NCBI GenBank assembly: GCA_016718265.1
Contig: JADKDZ010000001.1
Location: forward strand, 310,001-374,000
Direction of reading: 5' to 3'
DNA length: 64,000 bases
Origin: Uliginosibacterium sp.
Lineage (GTDB): Bacteria; Pseudomonadota; Gammaproteobacteria; Burkholderiales; Rhodocyclaceae
Shown here piece by piece: positions 8,751 through 16,992 of this stretch; position 1 is the stretch's first letter; the number at the start of each line of letters is the position of its first letter. Below the pieces are notes generated by a model, which was given only the letters and a program-made list of their open reading frames with translations, did no database searches and was not told where the DNA came from. The position numbers and the translations under genes were made by a program.

Positions 8751-8949
8751 ACGGCATGGGCACAGGGACTCAAAGTGAAGGGCAGAAGGATACCGGAGTG
8801 ACGACGTTGCCGCGCGCGCGCACGTGCCACTCGCCGTCCAGGCGCCGAATCTCACCGCAAGCGGCACACTAACCGGCAATATGATCCGAAAACAAGCGCC
8901 AGAACCAACTTCTTACAATCCAACAACTATCTGAATCAATAGGAGTAGT

Positions 8950-8985
8950 ATGCAGTCAGCGACAGAATTTAAACCGGCACTGTAA
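8950..8985 (+). CDS. Possible 11-residue leader peptide upstream of fic
   Basis: AGGAG at 8941-8945 precedes an ATG at 8950 that encodes MQSATEFKPAL and stops at 8985. The Fic start at 9000 has no clear ribosome binding site of its own and also begins MQS. This could be a leader peptide controlling Fic, or the true Fic start damaged by a frameshift or stop. No homology is claimed. Confidence 0.3.
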   Translation: MQSATEFKPAL

Positions 8986-8999
8986 CCGGCAAATCAACC

Positions 9000-10193
9000 A
9001 TGCAAAGCCCCGCTATCGCGCAGTACACCCAACCTCACCAGTTCGAGCCCTTGCTACCGCAAACCGGGCTGGATGCCCTGCGCGAACGCTCCCGTGCTGT
9101 CATCGAGCAATCCCTGCGCCTCACCGCCGCCGCGCATCCCGATACCCTTGCCAGCCTGCGCGAGCTGGTGCGAGAGATGAACTCCTACTACTCCAATCGC
9201 ATCGAAGGCCAGAGCACGCACCCGCACAACATCGGCCGCGCCCTGCGGCACGATTTTTCGGACAAACCGGATGTCGCCCGCCTGCAGCGCGTTGCCCTCG
9301 CCCACATCGATGCCGAGCGCGCGCTGGAATCCGGTGTTGGGGGGAGCGCCATGCCCCTCTCCAGCGCCTTCATTCAGCAAGCGCATCACGCGCTCTACAG
9401 CCGCCTGAACGAGGCAGGCCGATTCACAGCGGACGGCGAAGTCATCTCGCCCGGCCAATGGCGCACACGGCAAGTGGCTGTCGGCCGCCACGAACCGCCC
9501 CCGCCCGAGGCGCTGGCAGCCTTCCTCGACCGCTTCGACGAGGTCTATACCCCGCCGCACCGGCTCGAAGACCAGCTCATCGTCGCAGCCGCCGCCCACC
9601 AGCGCATGGCCTGGATTCACCCCTTCATCGACGGTAACGGCCGTGCGTGCCGCCTGCAGACCCACTGTGCCCTGTGGCCGCTGAGTGGCGGCCTGTGGTC
9701 GGTCAGCCGTGGCCTCGCCCGCCAACGCGATGAATACTACGAACGCCTCGACGCTGCCGATGCGCCCCGCCAGGGAGACCTCGACGGGCGCGGCAACCTC
9801 AGCGAAAAGGAGCTGCGCCGCTGGTGCGAGTGGTTAGTGGGCATTTGCGAAGACCAGGTCAGCTTCATGACCCGCATGTTCCATCTCGACGGCATGAAAA
9901 CCCGTATCCAGGCGCTCATCAGCTTCCGCGCCGCGCACGACAAACGCATCCGCCCCGAAGCCGCCCTGCCGCTCTACCACCTCTTTCTCGCCGGTCCCAC
10001 CGCGCGCGGCGAATTCCTGCAGATGACCGGGCTGGGCGAGCGCACCGCCCGCACGCTGCTCTCAAACCTCATCGAAGCCGGCCTCGTCACCAGCACCGGC
10101 CACGTCGCCCCGGTACGCTTCGCCTTCCCGCTCGATGCGCTGCAATTCCTGCTGCCCGAGCTTTACCCCGAAGCGGCCACCCGCGAAGACTGA
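9000..10193 (+). CDS. Fic-domain protein (AMPylase-like), class II with N-terminal inhibitory helix
   Basis: 397 residues. The catalytic Fic motif HPFIDGNGR is complete at residues 207-215, with the conserved His that drives AMP transfer from ATP to a target hydroxyl. The N-terminal inhibitory motif [S/T]xxxE[G/N] is present as SNRIEG (residues 65-70), which places the protein in class II, where an internal helix blocks the active site. The C-terminal region (about 290-395) looks like a winged helix (FLQMTGLGERTARTLLSNLIEAGLV). The target is unknown. It is convergent with the HipA gene, 36 bp apart. Start uncertain: see the 11-residue ORF just upstream. Confidence 0.9.
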   Translation: MQSPAIAQYTQPHQFEPLLPQTGLDALRERSRAVIEQSLRLTAAAHPDTLASLRELVREMNSYYSNRIEGQSTHPHNIGRALRHDFSDKPDVARLQRVALAHIDAERALESGVGGSAMPLSSAFIQQAHHALYSRLNEAGRFTADGEVISPGQWRTRQVAVGRHEPPPPEALAAFLDRFDEVYTPPHRLEDQLIVAAAAHQRMAWIHPFIDGNGRACRLQTHCALWPLSGGLWSVSRGLARQRDEYYERLDAADAPRQGDLDGRGNLSEKELRRWCEWLVGICEDQVSFMTRMFHLDGMKTRIQALISFRAAHDKRIRPEAALPLYHLFLAGPTARGEFLQMTGLGERTARTLLSNLIEAGLVTSTGHVAPVRFAFPLDALQFLLPELYPEAATRED

Positions 10194-10229
10194 TCTCACG
10201 ACACCGCTCAGTGAAGACCCCACCCCAAT

Positions 10230-11573
10230 CTATGCCAGACGGCTGATCTGCCGGGCGGCGTCCTCCACGTGGGCGGCCAGTGCCGCCAGGCAGGGCGTAA
10301 AGCGTGCGCTGAAGCCGTTTGCCTCGCCAGCGCGGCGCAAAAACGCCCGCGCCAGGGATTCCGCCTGCCGCCAGGTGTCGGCCGGAATGTCGCTGCGGAG
10401 CCGGATCTCGCTCAACGAATCGGGCAAGCCGCCGCCGCTGCGGGGCGCGAAGGCCATGGCCGTCATGTCGTAGGCCGGCGCCAGCCTGTAGGGCTGGCCT
10501 TCCTCCCCGCAGAAGCTCAGATTGCCGGCATGCATGTCGGTATTGCCGATCAAACTGCCGAAGGCCCACAACAGCGCCGCGCCGTGTGCCGCATCGCGCG
10601 TGATCACGCGCTCAGTCGCCAGACGCCGGGCCATTGCCGGCCAGCCCTCCGTGGCCGCACCGATGAATTCGGCGTCGAGCACGGCGAGCGAGAACAGCGC
10701 CTGGCGACCGTAGGCGCCGACACGATCAAAGCGCTCGACTTCAAGGAAGCGCTGGCCCCCGCCATCGATCAACTGGCTGCGCGCAGCAGGAATGCTTGCC
10801 GCATGCAGGGTCTCCAGTGCCAGATGCTCGACGAGGAGCAAGTCGCGCCAGCGCTCGCTGACCGGGCTCTCCTCCGCCTCGCTGAACTTGACCAGCACAT
10901 GGCGCGGGCCGTGTGGCGTTTCCGCGAAGCTGGCGAACTTCGGTTGCTCGCCCCCGGCAGATGAACCTGGGCGTTCGCCTTCTGCCGCCTCATGCGCCAG
11001 GCGCGGATAGGCGCTCGGCTTGTCGACTGCCGCAACCGGCACGGGGGCCGCACTGGCCAGGAAGTGCGCGCGCGCCGCCTCACCCAGCAGCAGGTTGCCG
11101 GGCAGATCATGCCCGTGGGCGAGCAGCGCACGCACAACGTGGCTGTCATTCCAGTCCGCAAGGCGCGCTGGCAGCCCGAGTGCCACGCCATGGCGGGCGG
11201 CGTAGGCACGGCCCAGGTAGCCTGCCGGACGCATATCGGCCAGCCACCAGGGCAAGCCATCGCTGTGCGGCGTCGCGCCCCCTTCCTCGCGCATCACGAA
11301 GCCCTCGGGCCGCACCGGGATCAGGACACCCAGGTGGCGCAGGCGGCCTTCGGCATCCACGCGGTACACCGGCATGTCTGGCAAGCCACGCAGCGTGTCA
11401 CGCAGCGCGTACTGAATGGATCTGGCCTGACCCATGCGCACAACTTCATCACCCAACTGCGCGACGGTGCGCGACAGCGTAGGCTGGCTGATGCCTATTT
11501 TTTCAATGAGTTGTCGTGAACTTTGCGGGCCAGCGGCGAGCAGAAGGCGGAGGTCTTCCACGTTTGTGGACAT
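10230..11573 (-). CDS. HipA-family kinase-like toxin with its own N-terminal HTH (YjjJ type)
   Basis: 447 residues. Residues 5-50 form a winged helix (IEKIGISQPTLSRTVAQLGD). The HipA kinase-like domain follows, with the glycine-rich loop SSAGGEQPKF (residues 204-213), the catalytic loop GNTDMHAGN (343-351; Asp346 and Asn351) and the metal-binding DM of PAYDM (369-370). HipA proteins phosphorylate translation factors such as GltX and induce growth arrest. No separate HipB gene is present, which matches the YjjJ arrangement where the DNA-binding part is built in. Three 12-bp-spaced direct repeats immediately upstream of the ATG suggest autoregulation. Confidence 0.9.
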   Translation of the reverse strand: MSTNVEDLRLLLAAGPQSSRQLIEKIGISQPTLSRTVAQLGDEVVRMGQARSIQYALRDTLRGLPDMPVYRVDAEGRLRHLGVLIPVRPEGFVMREEGGATPHSDGLPWWLADMRPAGYLGRAYAARHGVALGLPARLADWNDSHVVRALLAHGHDLPGNLLLGEAARAHFLASAAPVPVAAVDKPSAYPRLAHEAAEGERPGSSAGGEQPKFASFAETPHGPRHVLVKFSEAEESPVSERWRDLLLVEHLALETLHAASIPAARSQLIDGGGQRFLEVERFDRVGAYGRQALFSLAVLDAEFIGAATEGWPAMARRLATERVITRDAAHGAALLWAFGSLIGNTDMHAGNLSFCGEEGQPYRLAPAYDMTAMAFAPRSGGGLPDSLSEIRLRSDIPADTWRQAESLARAFLRRAGEANGFSARFTPCLAALAAHVEDAARQISRLA

Positions 11574-11577
11574 GATA

Positions 11578-11610
11578 TGAATGGATACGTGAATGGATTT
11601 GTGAATAGAT
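11578..11610 (-). promoter_or_regulatory. Three tandem direct repeats in front of hipA, candidate operator
   Basis: TGAATGGAT (11578-11586), TGAATGGAT (11590-11598) and TGAATAGAT (11602-11610) repeat with an exact 12-bp period, starting 5 bp upstream of the hipA ATG. The HTH in the encoded protein is a natural candidate to bind them. Inference from position and pattern. Confidence 0.5.
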
Positions 11611-11815
11611 TAAAAGCCATTCTAGTGAGCATCACGCGCAAAAGCCAGCCGACAGCCCCTGCCTTGCCGGTGCGCCCGGCAGGCATGCGGTTTCCATGCA
11701 GCAAAGATCGCGCAGCACGACCCGACGAGGCGCAACGGGGTTACGCCCGAGGACGAACCGACCCGAGCCGGAATAAAGGCAGAAGACCGAACCGCGCCGC
11801 CTTCCGCCCCGCGCG

Positions 11816-12343
11816 CTATATCGCGCTGCGTCCTCGCGGCCTGGCGACCGTCGGCTGCTCGGTCAAGGCGCCCGAATCAAACCCCGGAGCGCGCCTGTCC
11901 GGTTGCGGGTTGCCCATCCCGCAGCCATTCAGCAGGGCTTCGGCACGATCCAGATTCAGGTGGGTGCGGGCCAGATCGGCCAGGCAGGTGCTGGTCAGCC
12001 AGCTTTCCTCGGGCGGCGCGCGCCAGGCAGGGTCCGCCCGAACGGCGGGCGGAGAGATCACCACAAAGCCGGCCGCGATCGGTGATTGCACCGTTGCCGT
12101 GCCCTTGGGAGACGGCATGGGCTCAAGCTCGACCACCAGCCCAAGCTTGGCCAGACGCTCCATGTAAGCGACCCCCTCTGCTTTGCCGACCTTGTTCTTC
12201 AGCACGACACGCCGGCCAGAGAACATCCGCTCGATCAGCTCATCCGACGCATTCAGCCGGATCGCTGCGTTCGCCCTGACCTTGCGCATGCTGAGTCCTT
12301 CGCGGATACGCCCATTGAAAACGATGCGGTATTCCTGATCCAT
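11816..12343 (-). CDS. Small-domain protein of unknown function
   Basis: 175 residues from the ATG at 12343, which has a strong AGGAGG site 7 bp upstream. The first 75 residues (MDQEYRIVFNGRIREG... ERMFSGRRVVLKNKVGKAEGVAYMERLAKLG...) match the pattern of a small proteobacterial alpha/beta domain: IVFNG, then ERxFSGRxVVxKxxV, then a helix and a final acidic strand. Such domains are often found at the N-terminus of membrane or regulatory proteins. The remaining 100 residues are low-complexity, rich in Ala, Pro and Arg, with no transmembrane segment. Role unknown. Confidence 0.6.
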   Translation of the reverse strand: MDQEYRIVFNGRIREGLSMRKVRANAAIRLNASDELIERMFSGRRVVLKNKVGKAEGVAYMERLAKLGLVVELEPMPSPKGTATVQSPIAAGFVVISPPAVRADPAWRAPPEESWLTSTCLADLARTHLNLDRAEALLNGCGMGNPQPDRRAPGFDSGALTEQPTVARPRGRSAI

Positions 12344-12781
12344 GATTCGCCTCCTGCCTCTGCAGCTCAACACGCTGCCTTGATTGTATGAGGCGACTCC
12401 GGCGCTCGCCACCGGTCCAAGATGAGCGGTCAGGTCCGCCCCGCGTGGTTTGCGGGCAGGCCGATCTACGGCGGGATTCGGCGCATCGGAGGGCGCCCGG
12501 CCTACCCATAAAGACATCATCCGGACCCATCCGCGTTAGTACGAAAGAAGTAGTAAAAAAAGCCGCACGCGCCTTCCGACGATTGTGTGCTTCATCTGCC
12601 CACAGACTGAATGACGCAGCGGGGGTTGTAACAGCGTTTGATGCCTGCAATCAGACCGTCACGATCACCCATGGAAGACGAAATTTCGGGGGAAGCTCAG
12701 TTACTATTGTCCTGTCTGAGTGTGCCAAAAAAGTTAGGTCTTACGATGCTTCGCAATCACTACCTGATCGAGCATTGGACG
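12344..12781. other. Intergenic region without a supported gene
   Basis: About 440 bp between the divergent 11816-12343 gene and the XRE-like remnant. Short open frames on the plus strand lack family features and a ribosome binding site. The right part must contain the promoter of the toxin-antitoxin region. No repeat or structured RNA seen. Confidence 0.4.
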
Positions 12782-13036
12782 ATGACGGATTTCGGCAAGA
12801 ACCTGACGGAGCTGCGCAAGGCGCGCGGCGCGAGCGCCTCGCAGCCGCTACAGTACGATATCCGCAACAAGACCTTGCAGGAGCTGTGCAAGAAGGTCGA
12901 TGCGCTGCGCCCCGAGGATCAGGATGTGATCTGTCACTTCCTGGACATGGCCGTGCGGCAAGACAAGTTGCGCCAGATCGTAGGCAATCCAACGGGTCGG
13001 CAGACCCATTCAAGCCAAGGAAGCAAACATGCGTAG
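12782..13036 (+). CDS. XRE-type regulator remnant with the HTH core deleted
   Basis: 84 residues from the ATG at 12782. The beginning, FGKNLTELRKARG, is the first helix of an XRE/Cro-type HTH. The end, LQELCKKVDALRPEDQDVICHFLDMAVRQDKL, is the C-terminal tail typical of the same regulators. The 40 or so residues that should carry helices 2-5 are replaced by ASASQPLQYDIRN. The frame is preserved, so a shortened protein may be made, but it cannot bind DNA as a normal XRE protein would. The end overlaps the antitoxin start by 8 bp. Confidence 0.5.
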   Translation: MTDFGKNLTELRKARGASASQPLQYDIRNKTLQELCKKVDALRPEDQDVICHFLDMAVRQDKLRQIVGNPTGRQTHSSQGSKHA

Positions 13037-13271
13037 CGAACAGATGATCGTGGAGAAGCTGCGGCAGTTGCCGCCGCAGCAGTTGGCGGAAGTGGAAGAT
13101 TTTGTGGACTTTCTGGTGAGCCGTGCGAGCAAGTCAGCGGCGCTGGATCGGCTGCTGGCCATCGCGCCCGCGCTGGCGCAGGCCGGGGCGGAAGAGATCA
13201 GCGAGGATGCGGTGGCCGACCTGGTGCGCGAGGTGCGTGCATCCCGCCGCAACAGCACGCAAGATAACTGA
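13029..13271 (+). CDS. DUF2281/VapB-like antitoxin
   Basis: 80 residues, beginning MRSEQMIVEKLRQLPPQQLAEVEDFVDFL, which has the pattern of the DUF2281 antitoxin family (short N-terminal helix pair with LPxxxLxEVxDFVxFL). The stop overlaps the start of the PIN toxin by 1 bp, giving tight coupling. It should bind and inhibit the downstream RNase and probably represses the operon. Upstream is the shortened XRE-like frame. Confidence 0.8.
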   Translation: MRSEQMIVEKLRQLPPQQLAEVEDFVDFLVSRASKSAALDRLLAIAPALAQAGAEEISEDAVADLVREVRASRRNSTQDN

Positions 13272-13693
13272 TGCGTCTGGTGCTCGATACGAATGTGGTG
13301 CTCTCGGGTCTGCTGTGGCCCGGTGCCACGCATCGCTTCTTGCTGACGGTACGGGCACATCCACGGGTTCACCTCTTCAGCAGCTTGCCGCTGATCGAAG
13401 AACTGGCCGATGTGCTCACCCGCAAGGAGCCCGTCAAGCGCTTGGCCTTACTGCAGCTCTCCGCCGAGGCAGTGCTGGCCGATTACGTCCGGGCCGTGCA
13501 TCTGGTCGAACCGGCCCACATCACGCCCACCAGTATCGACCCCGATGATGACGTGGTGCTCGCCACCGCCTTGGCCGCGCAGGCGGACGCCATCGTCTCG
13601 GGGGACACCAAGCATCTGCAACCGCTCGTGCAGTTCCAGGGCATCCCCATCCTCAGCCCGGCGCAGGCCAGCCAGTTCGTGGCAGAGAGGTAG
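13271..13693 (+). CDS. PIN-domain ribonuclease toxin
   Basis: 140 residues. The PIN acidic residues are visible: Asp in LVLDTNVVLSG, Glu in SLPLIEELADVL, and Asp residues in SIDPDDDVVLATALAAQADAIVSGDTKHL. This is the 'putative toxin-antitoxin system toxin component, PIN family' type. PIN toxins cleave RNA with Mg2+. It is coupled to the upstream DUF2281-like antitoxin and followed by a strong terminator hairpin at 13733-13771. Confidence 0.88.
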   Translation: MRLVLDTNVVLSGLLWPGATHRFLLTVRAHPRVHLFSSLPLIEELADVLTRKEPVKRLALLQLSAEAVLADYVRAVHLVEPAHITPTSIDPDDDVVLATALAAQADAIVSGDTKHLQPLVQFQGIPILSPAQASQFVAER

Positions 13694-13732
13694 CGCAGCA
13701 GACCCGACGAACAACAGCGACTAAAGAAGAAG

Positions 13733-13771
13733 CCCCACCGACCCGCAGCACAGCGGGTCGGTGGGTTTATT
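13733..13771 (+). terminator. Rho-independent terminator after the PIN toxin
   Basis: CCCACCGACCCGC pairs with GCGGGTCGGTGGG around a short loop and is followed by a T-rich run (TTTATTTTTTATT). An almost identical block, with 15-20 bp of matching upstream sequence, recurs at 14570-14612. Confidence 0.85.
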
Positions 13772-13817
13772 TTTTATTCAAATACCATGAGCAAACAACA
13801 CACTGAAACCAACAAGT

Positions 13818-14186
13818 TCCTGCATCATCCCCGCGCTGGCGATCTATGAGCCGAACTATGAATCCGGCAAGGCCGTGCGCTGGCGCATCGAGCGTGCGGA
13901 CAAACAACCCTTCGGCATCGCCGGCCTCTGGGAGCGCCGCCTGAAAGACGAAGGGGTCAGCCGCTGGTCGTTCACCATGCTCACCCTCAACGCCGACGCG
14001 CACCCCCTGATGCAGCGCTTTCACAAACCGGAGGACGAAAAGCGCTCCGTCGTCATACTCGACCCCGATGACTACCGGGGCTGGCTGCAGGCGCGCAGCG
14101 AGGCCGAAGCGCGCTCCTACCTCAAGCTGTTCGAACCCGAGCTCATGCAGGCCAGCCCCGAACCGCTCACGCCGCGTCGGAAATAG
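13818..14186 (+). pseudogene. C-terminal remnant of an SRAP (YedK/HMCES-like) protein
   Basis: The frame reads CIIPALAIYEPNY, FGIAGLWERR, SFTMLTLNADAHPLMQRFH and VVILDPDDYRGWLQ, matching the second part of the SRAP domain (normally CLIPADGFYEW, FAFAGLWE, ...ILT..AN, MPVILP..Y..WL). The N-terminal part with catalytic Cys2, which crosslinks to abasic sites in single-stranded DNA, is missing, and the 5' end merges into the region after the toxin terminator. A shorter product could start at GTG 13875 but would be inactive as an SRAP enzyme. Confidence 0.7.
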
Positions 14187-14242
14187 CCCCACGCCGCCCG
14201 GCACGCTGCCCGGCCCGGGCGCCGCTTCCGGCTTCGCGGATC

Positions 14243-14325
14243 GTAGGGTGGGTTCGGAGCGAAGCGACAACCCACCGTTCCGTGCACAACGAAGAGCGGT
14301 GGGTTGCTTCGCGAACCCACCCTAC
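14243..14325. repeat. Palindromic repeat, family 3
   Basis: Arms GTAGGGTGGGTTCG and CGAACCCACCCTAC enclose inner complementary blocks CAACCCACCG and CGGTGGGTTG. A common type of intergenic proteobacterial palindrome, here between the SRAP and PIN remnants. Confidence 0.75.
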
Positions 14326-14340
14326 AGCCCTGTGCCAACT

Positions 14341-14540
14341 GGCGACACCACAGGCGATCCCGCGCACCAGTATCGATGCCGATGATGACAAGGTACTCGC
14401 CACGGGTCTGGCGGCCAGAGCGCACCTGATCGTCTCCGGCGATCACAAGCACCTGGTGATCCTCAAGCAGTTCCACGGCATCGATCATCACCGCCGCGCA
14501 GGCCGTGGCGATGGTGGAAGCACGATAGCGAACGGCGGCA
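14341..14540 (+). pseudogene. Remnant of a second PIN-domain toxin
   Basis: The frame TSIDADDDKVLATGLAARAHLIVSGDHKHLVILKQFHGID is a clear paralogue of the PIN toxin C-terminal half at 13535-13650. After GID a one-base shift continues as IITAAQAVAMVEAR and stop. The N-terminal half is absent and replaced by a palindromic repeat. It is followed by a copy of the same terminator, so a whole toxin gene plus terminator was once duplicated or acquired here. Confidence 0.75.
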
Positions 14541-14569
14541 AGCAACGAACAACAGCAGCTAAAGAAGAA

Positions 14570-14612
14570 GCCCCACCGACCCGCAGCACAGCGGGTGGGT
14601 GGGGCTTCATTT
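14570..14612 (+). terminator. Second copy of the PIN-toxin terminator
   Basis: GCCCCACC ... GACCCGC pairs with GCGGGTGGGTGGGGC before a TTCATTT tract. It shares the preceding sequence AAAGAAGAAGCCCCACCG with the copy at 13733-13771. Confidence 0.75.
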
Positions 14613-14627
14613 AGAGGAATTGGCTAT

Positions 14628-14897
14628 TCAAATGCTTTTGGTTAAGACCCGTACTTCGGATAGAAGCTGAAGCCAAGCGTTGTCATCAATGTCTTTGACG
14701 TACAAATCTCCAAAGCTTTTAACACTGCAAAGACCCTCGATCTCCGACAGGCACTCTTGCTTGTCGCGGCTGCCATCAATCAAAGCGTCCAGAAGAGCTT
14801 GAAGCCGTGCCGCTTCTTTTATGAACCCATTCGCTACAAGCACCGTAGCTACCGACTTTATTTTGTTACCAAGATCCTGAATCACGACGGAGCCCAC
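14628..14897 (-). CDS. Possible immunity protein for the adjacent toxin fragment
   Basis: 89 residues, mostly helical and acidic (NGFIKEAARLQALLDALIDGSRDKQECLSEIEG), no signal peptide. Lower GC than its surroundings. It directly follows the polymorphic-toxin tail on the same strand and overlaps it by 32 bp, the normal place for an immunity gene. The function is inferred from position only. Confidence 0.5.
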   Translation of the reverse strand: MGSVVIQDLGNKIKSVATVLVANGFIKEAARLQALLDALIDGSRDKQECLSEIEGLCSVKSFGDLYVKDIDDNAWLQLLSEVRVLTKSI

Positions 14898-15408
14898 CTT
14901 TAAAACCGTTGTTGGTTACGACTTGCCAGCCACCACCTGTAGCCCAAGGCCCAAACGGCGGCTTCGCCTGCGGAGCAACGCGCCCTTCAAGGAGAATTTG
15001 GGGACGAGAGATGTAAGCAGGACTCTCAATCAGCGCCAAATTGCTATCGGGCAACGCCAGCAGTGAGCGCCGAAGTTCAGGAGTGGAACCTGCTGATCCC
15101 CGCGTCACAAATCGACCACTCCCAGCACCAAGCGACGTTTCCGTAACAACCAACTGGTCTCCCACGACGCCATGTCGAGCGAAAGCAGGGCCATCGAAAG
15201 TATTACGCAAGTCACTTATCGTCTCGGTGCCCAACCCGCTGTTCTGAAGCAATCGTCTAAAGGTGTGCTCTGGTATCTGGACAGCGTCTGTAACGAGCCC
15301 ACCGCCCAATTTATTCGACGCATTGCCCGCACGCGTTGCCTCGATATTCGCCAGCACTCGCTCACGGGTAGCGAGTTGCCCTGCACTGTTTGTGGCAACA
15401 AACAGCCA
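14866..15408 (-). CDS. Orphan C-terminal toxin domain of a polymorphic toxin (5' truncated)
   Basis: The open frame starts just after a stop at about 15410 (WLFVATNSAGQLATRERVLANIEATRAGNAS...); the first usual start is GTG at 15357 (163 residues). The upstream part reads like the tail of a large secreted protein rather than a native N-terminus. The end (LLEGRVAPQAKPPFGPWATGGGWQVV) loosely resembles the close of TNT-type NAD glycohydrolase toxins. No secretion signal or delivery domain remains. Interpreted as a displaced toxin cassette abutting the DUF2130 gene; toxin class is tentative. Confidence 0.5.
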   Translation of the reverse strand, partial: WLFVATNSAGQLATRERVLANIEATRAGNASNKLGGGLVTDAVQIPEHTFRRLLQNSGLGTETISDLRNTFDGPAFARHGVVGDQLVVTETSLGAGSGRFVTRGSAGSTPELRRSLLALPDSNLALIESPAYISRPQILLEGRVAPQAKPPFGPWATGGGWQVVTNNGFKGGLRRDSGSW

Positions 15409-15484
15409 CTAAATCATACCCATATCTGAAGCATCATGGCCGTACCGCCCAATCGCAGTGTGCCGTACACGCTACCGATGAGCC

Positions 15485-16889
15485 TTACGTTTCGCCACCC
15501 ACCCTCTTCACCTCCCCAAACTTCCCCGCCATCGTCGGATTCCCCTTGGTCAGTCGCTTGATCGTCACATCCTGCGCCTTGTCGTTCGCCAGCCGCAGAT
15601 TGCGATCCGTCCCGAGCAGGGCTTCCTTGGTTTTCTGCAGGTGGTCGATGGATTTGTCGATCTCGTCGATCGCGGTCTGGAAGCGGCGGGAGGCGAGGTC
15701 GTAGTTTTTGGCGAAGGCGGTCTTGAAGGTCTCCAGCTCGTTCTTCGAAGTGGGTGATGTCAATGTTCTGCGCGCGGACGAGGGCGAGCTCGGTCTTGTA
15801 CTGGAGCGCCTTCATCGCGGCGTTGCGCAGCAGGGTGATGATGGGGATGAAGAACTGGGGGCGGATGACGTACATCTTGGGGTAGCGGTGGAAGACGTCG
15901 ACGATGCCGGTGTTGTAGAGCTCGCTGTCGGGTTCGAGCAGTGAGACGAGCACGGCGTATTCGCAGCCTTTTTCGCTGCGGTCCTTGTCCAGCTCTTTGA
16001 GGAAATCTTCGTTGCGATTCTTGGTGGCGGTGAGGTCGCTCTCGTTCTTCATCTCGAACATGATGGAGACGATCTCGGTGCCGCTGTCATCTTTGTCGCG
16101 GAAGATGTAGTCGCCCTTGCTGCCGCTCTTCGCGTCGTTGTCTTTCTCGAAGTAGGCGCGGGGGAAGGCGGTGGCGCGGATGCGGTTGAATTCGGTTTCG
16201 CAGTGCTGCTCCAGGGTTTCGCCGACCATCTTGGTGGAGAGGCGCGCCTTCATGTCGCGCAGGCGCTCGATGGCCTCGTCGCGATCCTTGAGCTGGGTTT
16301 CGTATTTGTCCTTGAGTGACTTTTCGGCGAGCTGCTTTTCGAGGGCGGCGCGCGCGAGATTGCTTTTGAGTTCGTCGCGTTCTTTCTCGACCGTGCCGAG
16401 TGCGTCGGCCAGCGCCAGCCTCTGGTTGAGCGCGAGGGTGTCGATCTTTGCCTTGAGCGCCTGAATCTCGGCGTCTTTGCTGGCAGCGCTTTTCTGCCAC
16501 TCGGCCAGCATCTTCGCTTCGGCGAGCCGGGCGCTGGCTTCTGTTTCCTGCCGGGCCTGCTTCAGTTCATTGGCGAGCGCGTCGCGTTCTTTCTCGACAT
16601 GGCTGAGGGCCTGGCTCACGGCGAGCTGGCGTTGCACCTCGCCGGCATCGAGCTGGGCCTTGAGGGCCTGGATCTCGCGGTCTTTGGCGCTGGCGGCTTG
16701 GTGCAGCTCACCCGCCAGCCGGGCTTCGGCCAGCTCGACGGCCTTGCGCTTGTCCTGCTCGGCGAGCTCCAGCCGCGCGTGGAGCTGTTTGTCGAAATCG
16801 GCATCGCGCACCTGCTTGAGGATGTCCGCATAGCCGGCTTCGTCGATCTTGAAGGCTTTCCCGCAGTGCGGGCAGATGATGTCGTGCAT
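15485..16889 (-). CDS. DUF2130 coiled-coil protein, frameshifted near the C-terminus
   Basis: Starts at ATG 16889 with MHDIICPHCGKAF, a zinc-ribbon-like start, followed by about 200 residues of coiled coil (residues 35-230) and the DUF2130 domain (EQHCETEFNRIRATAFPRAYFEKDN ... GDYIFRDKDDSGTEIVSIMFEMKNE ... PQFFIPIITLLRNAA), which has nuclease-like acidic features. At about 15745 the frame breaks: the expected tail NELETFKTAFAKNYDLASRR...KFGEVKRVGGET is in another frame and ends at 15485. Removing one A from the GAAGAAC run restores it. As given, translation would instead continue to 15414 with unrelated sequence. A sequencing error is likely. Role in the cell unknown. Confidence 0.8.
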
Positions 16890-16992
16890 GGTTCCCCGGT
16901 CTCCAATGGCTGGCGCCAGCACGATATCCTAGCGATCCGGGCCGAGTTTGTTTGGACTTTCTTGGCACCACCGCTGGCTGCAGACCAAGGGT

